Of a DNA stretch of 64,000 nucleotides, positions 37,866 to 47,137 are shown one piece after another. The DNA is taken from contig NZ_JASHIK010000013.1 of the NCBI RefSeq assembly GCF_030733745.1, forward strand, positions 93,267 to 157,266, read 5' to 3'. Under the pieces are notes generated by a model, which did no database searches, was not told the origin of the DNA, and saw nothing but the letters and a program-made list of their open reading frames with translations. How positions within the stretch are numbered: the stretch's first letter is position 1; each line of letters begins with the position of its first letter. The stretch is from Stappia sp. MMSF_3263 (GTDB lineage: Bacteria; Pseudomonadota; Alphaproteobacteria; Rhizobiales; Stappiaceae). A program made the position numbers and the translations under genes.

Positions 37866-39268
37866 GCGATATGGACCGGACCCCTCAGCGTGATCAAGCG
37901 CCGGGCGGGTCCGATCCGGACGCAGGCGCCGGCCCGGCCGGACGCGGCGGCCCCCGCGCGCAGCGCGGGTTGAAGGCGCGGATCTATCGCTGGCTGGAAC
38001 TGGGGTCCGCCGGCGACCCGCAAGGCCGTTTCGTCGATCGTCTTCTCGTCGTTTTCATCTTCGCCACAGTCATTTTGGTGCTGCTGGAGAGCATGCCGGA
38101 GGTCGCGGCCCGCTGGGGCGGGCTTGTCTATCTCGCCGAGCTCGCCATCGGGGCGGCCTTTCTCACCGAATATCTGGCGCGGCTGTGGGTTGCGGACCTG
38201 CATCCGCCCTATCGGCGGCTGGGTCCGCTTGCCGCGCGCTGGCGCTACGCCTGCCAGGGCGCGGCGATCGTCGACCTTCTGGCGATCGTGCCGTTTCTGG
38301 TCAGCCTGCTGACACCGTTCGACGAGTTGCAGCCATTCGTGGTCCTGCGTCTCCTGCGGTTTCTCAAGCTGGCGCGGTATTCGCCGGCGCTGCGGTCTCT
38401 TGCCAATGCCATCGGCGAGGAGAAGCACGCGATCGTTGCCAGCCTGATCATCATCTTTGGCGCCATGATCCTGTCGGCGACGGCCATGCATCTGGCCGAG
38501 GGCGGCCTGCAGCCGGAGGTCTTCGGCTCGATACCGCGCGCCATGTGGTGGGCGACGGCGACGTTGACGACCGTCGGCTATGGCGACGCCGTACCGGTGT
38601 CTGCCCTGGGCAAGGTTATCGGCGGGGTCGTGATGCTGCTTGGCTACGGGCTGCTGGCCCTTCCCGTCGGGATCGTGGCGACGGCTTTCGCGCGGGAAAT
38701 CCATTCGCGCGATTTCGCCGTCACCTGGGGGATGGTTGCGCGGGTGCCCTTGTTCGAAGACCTGAAGGCCGCGGAGATTGCGGAGATCGCCCGCCTGCTT
38801 CGCGCCCAGTCGGTTCGCGCCGGCACGGTCGTCTCGCGGCGTGGGGAAGAGGCAACCTGCATGTATTTTGTCGCGGATGGCGCCGTCGAAGTGGGGATCG
38901 GCGACCGCCGGCTGCGGCTGGAGGAAGGGGCGTTCTTCGGTGAGATGGCAATTCTTGGCCACCGCCACGCCCTGGCCGAGGTCACCGCGCTGGAGCCGAC
39001 GCAGCTGATGGTGCTGGAGGCGCATGACCTGCACCGGCTGATGCGGGAGAAGCCGGATGTGGCGCGCAAGATCCTCGCCGAGGTCGAGGAGCGCAGCCGC
39101 GCGGCTCCCGCCGGGGAGAGCGGCGGAGACATTGTGGAGGACGAGCTCGCCTCGGCCGAGACCATCCCCGGTCTACTGGACGAGGAGCCGGCGGCAGGCG
39201 ATGAAGAAGAGCCGGAAGCCGATCTTCTCAGCCTGGATGAGCGTAAGCCGCCGCCCTCGCACGATTGA
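37862..39268 (+). CDS. Six-helix potassium channel with cNMP-binding-like domain
   Basis: 468 residues from a GTG overlapping the alaS stop. Six membrane spans (about 60-270), with a basic S4-like segment ([19 protein letters not shown]) and the selectivity filter TVGYGD at 237-242. A C-terminal cyclic-nucleotide-binding-like domain follows (about 300-410, [12 protein letters not shown]). It resembles MlotiK1 of Mesorhizobium, but the cassette arginine that binds the phosphate in MlotiK1 (GEPRSATV) is alanine here (HRHALAEV). A 60-residue acidic tail ends the protein. Coupling to alaS is probably only transcriptional. Confidence 0.88.
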   Translation: MSDMDRTPQRDQAPGGSDPDAGAGPAGRGGPRAQRGLKARIYRWLELGSAGDPQGRFVDRLLVVFIFATVILVLLESMPEVAARWGGLVYLAELAIGAAFLTEYLARLWVADLHPPYRRLGPLAARWRYACQGAAIVDLLAIVPFLVSLLTPFDELQPFVVLRLLRFLKLARYSPALRSLANAIGEEKHAIVASLIIIFGAMILSATAMHLAEGGLQPEVFGSIPRAMWWATATLTTVGYGDAVPVSALGKVIGGVVMLLGYGLLALPVGIVATAFAREIHSRDFAVTWGMVARVPLFEDLKAAEIAEIARLLRAQSVRAGTVVSRRGEEATCMYFVADGAVEVGIGDRRLRLEEGAFFGEMAILGHRHALAEVTALEPTQLMVLEAHDLHRLMREKPDVARKILAEVEERSRAAPAGESGGDIVEDELASAETIPGLLDEEPAAGDEEEPEADLLSLDERKPPPSHD

Positions 39269-39393
39269 CCGCCTGTCCCGGTGCTATATCCAGGGGACGC
39301 TCAGCAGGCTCCAGTATCGCCCGATCACCGGGGTCTCCGGATGACACACGGTCTCACGCTGGCCGGGAGCGGCGGCCCGCGCAAGCTCGGCCG

Positions 39394-40203
39394 CTATGCG
39401 GTGCCGGGTGCCCTTTCCCGCAAGAGGAGACCGTATCCCAGGACGCGTGACAGGTCCGCACCCGAGGTCGCGACGAGTTTGTCCGGCACGGGTGGTGTTG
39501 CAGGGTCGGGAAGATCCGGCGGCCGGTCGGCGATCACGTCGCGCAGGCGCCGTGCAATGGCGGGGGAGGGGTCGAGCCATTCGACAGGCCAGGGCGCGGC
39601 GGCTGCCAGTTCGTCGGCCAGAAGCGGAAAATGGGTGCAGGCAAGTACGACGACGTCGGTTCGCCTGCCGTCCCGGGAGACGAAACAGGCCGCGGCCTCC
39701 GCGGCCAGCGCCTGCATGTCCAGCGGGCGGCCGGAGAGCTTGTCTTCGGCAAGGGCCGCCAGCCGTTTCGATCCCACCAGCGTGATGGCGATGTCGGGGG
39801 CGAAACGGCGAATCAGGTCGAACGTGTAGTCGCGGCTGACGGTTCCAGGCGTTGCCAGCACGCTGACCAGGCCCGAGCGCGTGCGCTCCGCGGCCGGCTT
39901 GATCGCGGGAACCGTGCCAACCACCGGAATGTCGAGCGCCTGCCTCAGTGGCGGCAGGACCAGGGTCGATGCGGTGTTGCAGGCGATCACCACGGCCTGG
40001 GGGCGATGAAGGCGAACGAGGTCCGTGACGGTCGCGACACAGTGGCGGGCAAGGGCATCTCCGTCCCATGCGCCGTAGGGGAAGGCTGCGTCGTCGGCGG
40101 CATAGACAAGCGGCAGTTCCGGCATCAGGCGCCGGATCTCGCGGGCTACCGTGATCCCGCCGACGCCGCTGTCAAAGACCAGAACCGGTGCCTGCTGGGT
40201 CAC
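39394..40203 (-). CDS. murI: Glutamate racemase MurI
   Basis: 269 residues. MurI makes D-glutamate for peptidoglycan. Catalytic cysteines C75 (ACNTAST) and C189 (ACTHFP) and the N-terminal FDSGVGGITV motif with D11 are present. Length is normal. It lies 22 bases downstream of the trmJ-type gene on the same strand, likely co-transcribed. Confidence 0.95.
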   Translation of the reverse strand: MTQQAPVLVFDSGVGGITVAREIRRLMPELPLVYAADDAAFPYGAWDGDALARHCVATVTDLVRLHRPQAVVIACNTASTLVLPPLRQALDIPVVGTVPAIKPAAERTRSGLVSVLATPGTVSRDYTFDLIRRFAPDIAITLVGSKRLAALAEDKLSGRPLDMQALAAEAAACFVSRDGRRTDVVVLACTHFPLLADELAAAAPWPVEWLDPSPAIARRLRDVIADRPPDLPDPATPPVPDKLVATSGADLSRVLGYGLLLRERAPGTA

Positions 40204-40225
40204 TGCGCCGAAGTCTCCCGGAAGG

Positions 40226-41029
40226 TTACAGCTGGTCCGGCTCTGTACTGCGCGGCCGAGTGGCTCGTCCCTCGAGCGCGGCGATGACGCCGCGCAGGGT
40301 CTTCACTTCCTGGTCGGTCAGTGCGGCTTTTTGAAGGATGTTGCGCAGGTTGCGCACGATGGAGGGGCGCTTTTCGACGGGGCGGAAGAAGTTGACCGCG
40401 TCGAGCGCGCCCTCCAGATGCTCGAACAGGCGGACGAGGTCGTCCTTTGTCGCCGGCGGGTTCTGGAGTTCGTCGAGGCGGAAGGGCAGGGCGCCGTTGT
40501 TCGCCTTGACGCGCCATTCATAGGCGCACACGAGCACCGCCTGGGCGATGTTCAGCGATGCGAAGTCGGGATTGACCGGCAGGGTGACGATCTCGTTGGC
40601 CAGCGCCACCTCGTCATTGTTGAGCCCCCAGCGCTCACGGCCGAACAGATAGCCGATCCGTGTGCCGCCGGCACCCAGCCTGGTCGCGATGGTGGCCGCC
40701 TCGTCGGGGCCGCGCACCGGTTTTGCGACCTCGCGTGAACGTGCCGTCGTCGCGAAGACATGACCAAGGTCGGCTACCGCCGCCTCGACGCTGTCAAACA
40801 CCTGGACGGCGTCGATGACGTGATCGGCGCGACTGGCCGCGGCACGCGCCTTCTCGTTGGGCCAGCCGTCGCGCGGGTTGACGATGCGCAGGTCGGTGAG
40901 GCCGAAATTCGCCATGGCCCGGGCGGCGGTGCCGATGTTCTCGCCAAGCTGCGGTTCGCACAGGATGACGCAGGGCGGGAGAAGGTCGACGTCCCGCGCG
41001 GCGGGATCAATGGAGGCGTTGCGTGTCAT
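40226..41029 (-). CDS. TrmJ/TrmH-type RNA 2'-O-methyltransferase
   Basis: 267-residue SPOUT-fold enzyme. Motif 1 PCVILCEPQLGENIGTAARAMANFGLTDLRIVNPRDGWPN, motif 2 YLFGRERWGLNNDE and motif 3 NPDFASLNIAQAVLVCAYE are typical of TrmJ, which methylates the ribose at tRNA position 32. The C-terminal helical region (RLFEHLEGALDAVNFFRPVEK) is as in TrmJ. The substrate assignment is by family. The ATG at 41029 gives the usual N-terminus. Confidence 0.9.
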   Translation of the reverse strand: MTRNASIDPAARDVDLLPPCVILCEPQLGENIGTAARAMANFGLTDLRIVNPRDGWPNEKARAAASRADHVIDAVQVFDSVEAAVADLGHVFATTARSREVAKPVRGPDEAATIATRLGAGGTRIGYLFGRERWGLNNDEVALANEIVTLPVNPDFASLNIAQAVLVCAYEWRVKANNGALPFRLDELQNPPATKDDLVRLFEHLEGALDAVNFFRPVEKRPSIVRNLRNILQKAALTDQEVKTLRGVIAALEGRATRPRSTEPDQL

Positions 41030-41175
41030 GCGCCGGCAGATATCCCAATCCGGCGCGTATTTCCAGTGGAGACGCGTCGGGGCCGTTCTCACAGCCGTCC
41101 GTCATCGACAGCGCCGTGTCACGCGCTACACTCGGACGGCCCGCATTCCGGGTCGCAACACGGTGGATCAATGAC

Positions 41176-41733
41176 ATGACAGATGCTCCCTCTCCCTCCA
41201 TCACGGACATCGTGCGCGCCAAATGGGGCTGGTTTCTCGCCCTTGGCATTGCGCTGGCACTCGGCGGCGCCTTGATGATCGCCCTGCCGCTGGCCAGTTC
41301 CATCGCCGTCACGATGATCATCGCGGCGGTGTTCGTCGTCGGCGGTATCCTGCAGATCTGGCACGCCTTCTCGGTGAAGGGGTGGAGCGGGTTCCTGTGG
41401 AACGTCGCAACCGGGCTGATCGCGCTGATCGGCGGCGCGGCGGTCTATTACAATCCCCTGGTTGGCACTTTCACGCTGACACTGGTTGTCGCCGGCATCC
41501 TTCTCGCCCAGGGCGTCACGCAGATCCTGCTGGCCCTCAAGGTGCGCCCGCATGATGGCTGGGGATGGGTGCTTGCGGCGGGCGTCATCTCGATCCTTGC
41601 CGGCCTGTGCATCTGGCTGGAGTTTCCCACCTCGGCGCTGTGGGCGCTCGGGTTGCTCGGCGGCGTTGCCGTTCTCACCAATGGATGGAGCTATATCGCG
41701 ATCGCGCTGGCGGCCAGACGAACAGGCGCCTGA
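41176..41733 (+). CDS. HdeD-family membrane protein
   Basis: 185 residues with six evenly spaced membrane spans and the internal duplication typical of HdeD (GWFLALGIALALGGALMIALP, then GWGWVLAAGVISILAGLCIWLEFP). HdeD is linked to acid resistance in E. coli; the role in this group is unknown. The stop at 41733 lies within a 15-bp tandem duplication. Confidence 0.88.
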   Translation: MTDAPSPSITDIVRAKWGWFLALGIALALGGALMIALPLASSIAVTMIIAAVFVVGGILQIWHAFSVKGWSGFLWNVATGLIALIGGAAVYYNPLVGTFTLTLVVAGILLAQGVTQILLALKVRPHDGWGWVLAAGVISILAGLCIWLEFPTSALWALGLLGGVAVLTNGWSYIAIALAARRTGA

Positions 41734-41747
41734 CGAACAGGCGCCTG
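41718..41747. repeat. 15-bp tandem duplication with palindromes
   Basis: The unit acgaacaggcgcctg occurs twice head to tail at the end of the HdeD-like gene. Each copy contains the perfect 10-bp palindrome caggcgcctg. The stop codon falls at the junction. No T-run follows, so it is not a standard terminator; replication slippage is a simple explanation. Confidence 0.7.
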
Positions 41748-41853
41748 ACGAGCGGAAGCTTGAAGAGCGGGAGCCTGGGAGTGCCGTCCTGAAGGCGGGA
41801 CGGGCACGAAGCCCAGAACCGCGGGCTCCCGTCGCCGGCTGTGCCGGGCCCGG

Positions 41854-43287
41854 TTACTCGGCCGCGGCCAACTGGGTGGCGCCCGATGCCGCCAGGCGGT
41901 TCCCCGGTGCGAAGTCGATCCGGAAAGTGGAGCCTTCGCCGGGCACGCTCGTTGCATCAAGGTCCCAGCCGTGGCGACGGGCAATGGCCGAGCAGATCGC
42001 CAGTCCCATCCCGGTGCCGGCATAGCGATCGCGCGGATGCAGCCGCCGGAACGGCTCGAAGACCTGCGCCTTGTGGGCCATGTCGAAGCCGATGCCGTTG
42101 TCCCGGACAACGACACTCGTCGGGGTGCCGTTCTCGTCGCGCTCGGCAAGGATCTCGATGCGGGGACGCCGCTCGGGATCGCGGAACTTGATGGCGTTGC
42201 CGACGAGGTTCTGGAAGAGCTGCTCCAGGAAAACCGGGTCGCCGAGCAGTTCGGCGTCGCCCTCGCTCAGCACGATCTCGGCCTCGCCCTCGCGCACCCG
42301 CTCCGACAGGCTGTCGCGAACGCGGTCGATCAGCACGGACAGGCGCACCGGCTCGTTGGAGAGTTCCCGGTCGGAGGCGGCCGAATAGTTGAGCAGGTTG
42401 GATATCAGCGTCTTGGCGCGGCCGGCGGAAGCCCGCATGACATTCGCGGCGTAGTCGATTGTCTCGCTGTCGCTGTTGGCAACGCCCTCCAGCAGCAGGT
42501 CGCTGAAGACGGTGATCTTGCGAACCGGTTCCTTGAGGTCATGCGAGGCGAGGTTGTTGAACTGGGTGAGCCTTTCGTTGGCGGACAAGAGCTCGGCGTT
42601 GGCATGGGCAAGCTCGCCGGTGCGTTCGGCAACCCTGCGCTCCAGTTGCGTTTGCAGGCGCACCAGCCGGCGGCGGTCGCGCAGCAGCAGCAGGCCCATG
42701 GAGACGCCGGCGACCAGCAGGCCGATGATCAGGAAGAGGACGAGATCGACGGTGCGCTGGAGAACGCCGCGCTGGCGCGAGGCGGCCTCCAGCTGCAGCC
42801 GGTACACGGCGGAGCGGAACGAATCGAGGGTGGATTGCAGCGCCTCGAAGTCGCCGCGCAGCTTGCGGGCGGCACCCACGTCGCCGGCGCTGATCCGCTT
42901 GATCAGCGGGTCGGACGCAAGCAGGGTCTTTTCGAGCTCGGCCATCAGCGGCACAGACCCGTCGACACGCACGAGTTCCTGGCCGGCCTCGCCCTCGTCG
43001 AGGCGCATGGCCCGGCTCCACAGGATGTCGAAACGTGCCGAGACCTCCTGGCGGTGGTCCTCGCCGCCGTCATGCACGATCATCGTGTTGAGGGCGTGCA
43101 TCAGGTCCTGGTACTCGACCACGAGCTGGGCCGTGTACCAGATCAGGCTCTGACGGTATTCGGAGCGGTCTTCGCTGTTCTGGCGGTTGAGGGTGGATAC
43201 CACGATGAACAGCGAGCCGGTGATGATCGCGACGCCGATCATGAGGGACACATAGAGTGCCCGCACCCATTTCGCGCTGAGGTCCAT
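41854..43287 (-). CDS. Membrane sensor histidine kinase
   Basis: 477 residues. Two membrane spans (about 9-31 and 180-202) enclose a ~150-residue helical periplasmic domain; a cytoplasmic coiled coil leads to the dimerisation helix with H249 in ASHDLKEP and a HATPase domain (NLVGNAIKFRD, VVRDNGIGFDMAHKAQVFEPFRRLHPRDRYAGTGMGLAI). No HAMP or receiver. The H-box type and the RYAGTGMGLAI motif place it with phytochrome-like / HWE-independent kinases. No response regulator is adjacent. Upstream on the same strand is the exported oxidoreductase-fold protein, its possible signal partner. Confidence 0.86.
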   Translation of the reverse strand: MDLSAKWVRALYVSLMIGVAIITGSLFIVVSTLNRQNSEDRSEYRQSLIWYTAQLVVEYQDLMHALNTMIVHDGGEDHRQEVSARFDILWSRAMRLDEGEAGQELVRVDGSVPLMAELEKTLLASDPLIKRISAGDVGAARKLRGDFEALQSTLDSFRSAVYRLQLEAASRQRGVLQRTVDLVLFLIIGLLVAGVSMGLLLLRDRRRLVRLQTQLERRVAERTGELAHANAELLSANERLTQFNNLASHDLKEPVRKITVFSDLLLEGVANSDSETIDYAANVMRASAGRAKTLISNLLNYSAASDRELSNEPVRLSVLIDRVRDSLSERVREGEAEIVLSEGDAELLGDPVFLEQLFQNLVGNAIKFRDPERRPRIEILAERDENGTPTSVVVRDNGIGFDMAHKAQVFEPFRRLHPRDRYAGTGMGLAICSAIARRHGWDLDATSVPGEGSTFRIDFAPGNRLAASGATQLAAAE

Positions 43288-43391
43288 TGCCACCCGGTCC
43301 ACTCGACGCACGCGCACAATATCGTGCGGGTGTCCTGTCGAGGCAGCTTACAATCGACGCGGCGTCGATGGAAGCGGCATTTCAACCAGAA

Positions 43392-43958
43392 CTACCCAGC
43401 GTCGCTGGCTACCACTATGATCTCGCGGATCTGCCAGATCGAGCGCGAGTAGTAGAGTTCGCGTTGCAGCGCCTCGTGCTGCGACCAGGGATAGATCAGC
43501 CAGAGCGGCCCGCGGTCGCGGATGCCGATATCCTGTCCGTCGGCGCGCATGGCGAGAATGACGTCGTAGTCGCGGGCGTCCTCGATGGGAACCTCGACCC
43601 TGTAGTTGTTGAGCGCGACGGCCTCGATCCTGTCGCCGCGCGCGCCCACATGGTCGAGCAACTGGCGCAGCAAGGGTCCTTCGAAGAAGGTCGTGCGCCG
43701 CGTCCAGGGAGTGTCGGTGGAAACGCCGGTCATGCCGATGCGCTTGAGATCCGCGCGGGTGAAGGTCCGGGGAACGTCGCCGGCGATGGCGCCGCTGACG
43801 ACGAGAACCGGCTTGTCCGACGCCGCAGCGGACCGCGTGCCGAACGCGCCGGCAACAACGAATGCCAGGCAGATCGCAAGAATGACTGCGGCACGGCGGG
43901 CCAGGTTGCTCCGCGTGAATCTATCGAAATTGCCCATTCCGCACCATTCGAGCCGCAT
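43392..43958 (-). CDS. Exported molybdopterin-oxidoreductase-fold protein
   Basis: 188 residues with a signal peptide (about 22-46). The mature part (FTRADLKRIGM ... TPWTRRTTFFEGPLLRQLLDHVGARGDRIEAVALNNYRVEVPIED ... GPLWLIYPWSQHE) matches the sulfite-oxidase molybdopterin-binding fold in its short form, without the cofactor cysteine. It may sense rather than catalyse. The ATG at 43958 has GGAGG three bases upstream (tight); a second ATG at 43937 is an alternative. It precedes the histidine kinase by 104 bases. Confidence 0.78.
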   Translation of the reverse strand: MRLEWCGMGNFDRFTRSNLARRAAVILAICLAFVVAGAFGTRSAAASDKPVLVVSGAIAGDVPRTFTRADLKRIGMTGVSTDTPWTRRTTFFEGPLLRQLLDHVGARGDRIEAVALNNYRVEVPIEDARDYDVILAMRADGQDIGIRDRGPLWLIYPWSQHEALQRELYYSRSIWQIREIIVVASDAG

Positions 43959-44257
43959 CCCCCTCCGAATCTTTTACAGGGGAGGTATGCGACGAATAGG
44001 CAGTTCCCGCAAGCGTCGGCGCCGATCGTGGTTACGCCCTGGGGATCACGGGGACAGCCTCAAGCGGCATTCGCGGCACGACCTTGCGCGCTTATTGACG
44101 AATGGCCGGCTTCCCGTTTCGCCGCCCCTTTGGTATAGGGGCCGCGCGGTCGCTGCGACCGGCGGCGCCAACCGGTCATGGCAGGCGCGCCGGCAGGACC
44201 GGCGGTATCGGGCGCATGAGGCGCGGGAGCCACCCAAGACGCGAGGTCATCTGCACT

Positions 44258-45469
44258 ATGGCGAAGATTAAGGTTGTCAATCCGGTTGTCGAACTCGACG
44301 GCGACGAGATGACGCGGATCATCTGGCAGTTCATCAAGGACAAGCTGATCCATCCCTATCTCGACATCGACCTGAAGTACTATGACCTCGGCATCGAGAA
44401 GCGCGACGAAACCGACGACCAGATCACCATCGACGCGGCCAACGCGATCAAGGAACATGGCGTTGGCGTGAAATGCGCGACGATCACGCCGGACGAGGCG
44501 CGCGTCGAGGAGTTCGGCCTGAAGAAGATGTGGCGCTCGCCCAACGGCACGATCCGCAACATCCTCGGCGGCGTTATCTTCCGCGAGCCCATCATCATGC
44601 AGAACGTGCCGCGCCTGGTGCCGGGCTGGACCGAGCCGATCATCGTCGGTCGCCATGCCTTCGGCGACCAGTACCGCGCCACCGATTTCCGTTTCCCGGG
44701 CAAGGGCAAGCTGACGGTGAAGTTCGTCGGCGAAGACGGCACCACGATCGAACATGAAGTGTTCGATGCCCCCTCGTCGGGCGTCGCCATGGCGATGTAC
44801 AACCTCGACGATTCGATTCGCGACTTCGCCCGGGCCTCGATGAACTACGCGCTTGCGCGTGGCGTGCCCTGCTACCTGTCGACGAAGAACACCATTCTCA
44901 AGGCCTATGACGGCCGCTTCAAGGATCTCTTCCAGGAGATCTTCGACACGGAATTCAAGGACGCCTTCGAGGAAAAGAAGATCACATACGAGCACCGCCT
45001 GATCGACGACATGGTCGCGGCAGCGCTGAAGTGGTCGGGTGGCTATGTCTGGGCCTGCAAGAACTACGACGGTGACGTGCAGTCGGACATCGTCGCGCAG
45101 GGCTTCGGCTCGCTCGGCCTGATGACCTCGGTGCTGATGTCTCCGGACGGCAAGACGGTCGAGGCGGAAGCCGCCCATGGCACGGTGACCCGCCATTACC
45201 GTCAGCACCAGCGTGGCGAGGAGACCTCGACCAACCCGATCGCCTCGATCTTTGCCTGGACCCGGGGCCTTGCCCACCGCGCCAAGCTCGACGACACGCC
45301 GGAACTGGCGAACTTTGCCGCGACGCTCGAGAAGGTCTGCATCGACACGGTCGAGTCCGGCCACATGACCAAGGATCTGGCGCTGCTCGTCGGCCCGGAC
45401 CAGAAGTGGCTGACGACCAACGGCTTCCTCGACAAGATCGACGAGAATCTGAAGACGGCGATGGCCTGA
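44258..45469 (+). CDS. icd: NADP-dependent isocitrate dehydrogenase
   Basis: 403-residue dimeric enzyme of the TCA cycle (isocitrate to 2-oxoglutarate with NADPH). It is of the eukaryote-like type found in alphaproteobacteria: start [42 protein letters not shown], the nucleotide-binding region [32 protein letters not shown] and a C-terminal [12 protein letters not shown]. Length is typical. A strong terminator follows. Confidence 0.97.
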   Translation: MAKIKVVNPVVELDGDEMTRIIWQFIKDKLIHPYLDIDLKYYDLGIEKRDETDDQITIDAANAIKEHGVGVKCATITPDEARVEEFGLKKMWRSPNGTIRNILGGVIFREPIIMQNVPRLVPGWTEPIIVGRHAFGDQYRATDFRFPGKGKLTVKFVGEDGTTIEHEVFDAPSSGVAMAMYNLDDSIRDFARASMNYALARGVPCYLSTKNTILKAYDGRFKDLFQEIFDTEFKDAFEEKKITYEHRLIDDMVAAALKWSGGYVWACKNYDGDVQSDIVAQGFGSLGLMTSVLMSPDGKTVEAEAAHGTVTRHYRQHQRGEETSTNPIASIFAWTRGLAHRAKLDDTPELANFAATLEKVCIDTVESGHMTKDLALLVGPDQKWLTTNGFLDKIDENLKTAMA

Positions 45470-45514
45470 GTGCCAACCCGTGAGCGCCGTTTGGCGATCA
45501 CGTCCTGAAATCCG

Positions 45515-45546
45515 GAAAAAGGCGCCTCCTGGCGCCTTTTTCTTTG
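45515..45546 (+). terminator. Intrinsic terminator of icd
   Basis: GGCGCC-TCCT-GGCGCC stem with flanking A5 and T5 runs (effective stem of about 11 bp), 46 bases after the icd stop. Can work in both directions. Confidence 0.9.
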
Positions 45547-45647
45547 CGCGGCCGCGTGCGGTCTTGCCTGAAGGACGACCAAGGTGAAAAGCTTGCCGGC
45601 GATGCTCGTGCGCGGCATCGACCGGAGCAGAAAGGGCTGGGGACAAG

Positions 45648-46112
45648 ATGCTGTTTTCATGGACGAGAAGCGTGCCGGCCTGGCTAGGGGCCATGCTGGT
45701 GATGCTGTCGGTGGCGGCTGGCGGCGGCGCGGGGGCTCTGGCGCAGGGGGCTTACGAGCCGGCGCGGGGCACGGCGGAGCGTGCCGAGCTGATGAACACG
45801 ATCCGGCCGCTGATCGAGGTTCGGGTCGGTCCTCCGGTCGAATTCGTCATCGACCGGTTGCGGGTCTCGGCCGGCTGGGCCTTTGCCGTCGTGGCGCCGC
45901 AGCGTCCGGGTGGCGGGGCGATCGACATGGCGGGGACGGTTTATCGCGAGCAGGTCGATTACATGGACGGGTTGCAGACCTATGTCCTGATGCACCAGGC
46001 CTATGGACGCTGGAACGTGGTCGATTTCGCGGTTGGCCCGACCGATGCGTTCTGGGATGGCGACCCGCTCTACAGCCAGGTACCGCATGGCCTGCTGCCG
46101 GGCACGGACTGA
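45648..46112 (+). CDS. Exported hypothetical protein
   Basis: 154 residues with a signal peptide ending about residue 33 (AGALAQG). The mature part (YEPARGTAERAELMNTIRPLIEVRVGPPVEFVIDRLRVSAGWAFAVVAPQRPGG, later VDFAVGPTDAFWDGDP) looks like a conserved soluble domain of ~115 residues, but I do not recognise a characterised family. It stands alone between icd and rpsD. Periplasmic location is inferred. Confidence 0.75.
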   Translation: MLFSWTRSVPAWLGAMLVMLSVAAGGGAGALAQGAYEPARGTAERAELMNTIRPLIEVRVGPPVEFVIDRLRVSAGWAFAVVAPQRPGGGAIDMAGTVYREQVDYMDGLQTYVLMHQAYGRWNVVDFAVGPTDAFWDGDPLYSQVPHGLLPGTD

Positions 46113-46368
46113 ACGGTCCTTGCCGCATGCAGCACTGCTCCGAGAGGAGAGAAATCCGGCGGATCCGTTTGACTCGCGGCCTGCTTTGGGGTAGGCATCG
46201 CGTCGCTTGGCGGGCCCTGTTGGCCCGCTTTGCATTTCACGCAACCGTGGAGACCCGCGCCGGCGCTGTTTGGCCGGGTGTCCTGTCGCCTCTTCCGATG
46301 CTTGCAGCGGATGAGGAGAGGAGGTCGCGTTTCCTTGTAAAAACGCACATACAACGAAGGAACCGCGT

Positions 46369-46986
46369 ATGTCGAAGCGCCATGGCGTAAAGTACAAGAT
46401 CGACCGCCGGATGGGCGAAAACATCTGGGGTCGCCCGAAGTCTCCGGCCAACCGCCGTGAGTACGGCCCCGGCCAGCACGGCCAGCGCCGCAAGGGCAAG
46501 CTCTCCGACTTCGGCGTGCAGCTGCGCGCCAAGCAGAAGCTCAAGGGCTATTACGGCAACATCTCCGAGAAGCAGTTCCACAAGATCTACGTGGAAGCCT
46601 CGCGGATGAAGGGCGATACGTCCGAGAACCTGATCGGCCTGCTCGAGCGCCGTCTCGACGCCGTCATCTACCGCGCGAAGTTCGTTCCGACCGTCTTCGC
46701 CGCGCGCCAGTTCATCAACCACGGCCATGTCAAGGTCAACGGTCGCCGGGTCAACATCTCGAGCTACCGCTGCAACCCGGGCGACGTGATCGAGGTTCGC
46801 GAGAAGTCGAAGCAGCTCGTCACCGTGATCGAGGCTGTCCAGCTCGCCGAGCGCGACGTGCCGGACTATGTCGTTGCCGATCACAGCAAGATGAGCGCGA
46901 CCTTCTCCCGCGTTCCCACGCTGGGCGACGTGCCTTACCCGGTCCAGATGGAACCGAACCTCATCGTCGAGTTCTACTCGCGCTGA
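46369..46986 (+). CDS. rpsD: 30S ribosomal protein S4
   Basis: 205 residues, full length. N-terminal [25 protein letters not shown] is the alphaproteobacterial form; the S4 RNA-binding domain is [41 protein letters not shown]4 nucleates 30S assembly. GAAGGAA precedes the ATG by six bases. Here it is monocistronic, with its own terminator, away from the ribosomal operons. Confidence 0.98.
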   Translation: MSKRHGVKYKIDRRMGENIWGRPKSPANRREYGPGQHGQRRKGKLSDFGVQLRAKQKLKGYYGNISEKQFHKIYVEASRMKGDTSENLIGLLERRLDAVIYRAKFVPTVFAARQFINHGHVKVNGRRVNISSYRCNPGDVIEVREKSKQLVTVIEAVQLAERDVPDYVVADHSKMSATFSRVPTLGDVPYPVQMEPNLIVEFYSR

Positions 46987-47013
46987 TACCTGCAGTTTCG
47001 CCAGGCCTGCAAG

Positions 47014-47044
47014 AGGGGCGCGCCAACCGGCGCGCCCCTTTCTC
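47014..47044 (+). terminator. Intrinsic terminator of rpsD
   Basis: Perfect 11-bp stem AGGGGCGCGCC / GGCGCGCCCCT (47014-47024, 47029-47039) with an AACC loop and a TTTCTC tail, 28 bases after the rpsD stop. Confidence 0.92.
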
Positions 47045-47137
47045 GTTGGCGCGAGCGATCCGCCGGTGCGATTGCGACTTCTTCCCTTTTCATATTCGTG
47101 TGCTCGAATATGATGTCTGCAAAAGGGAGAGGCCACG

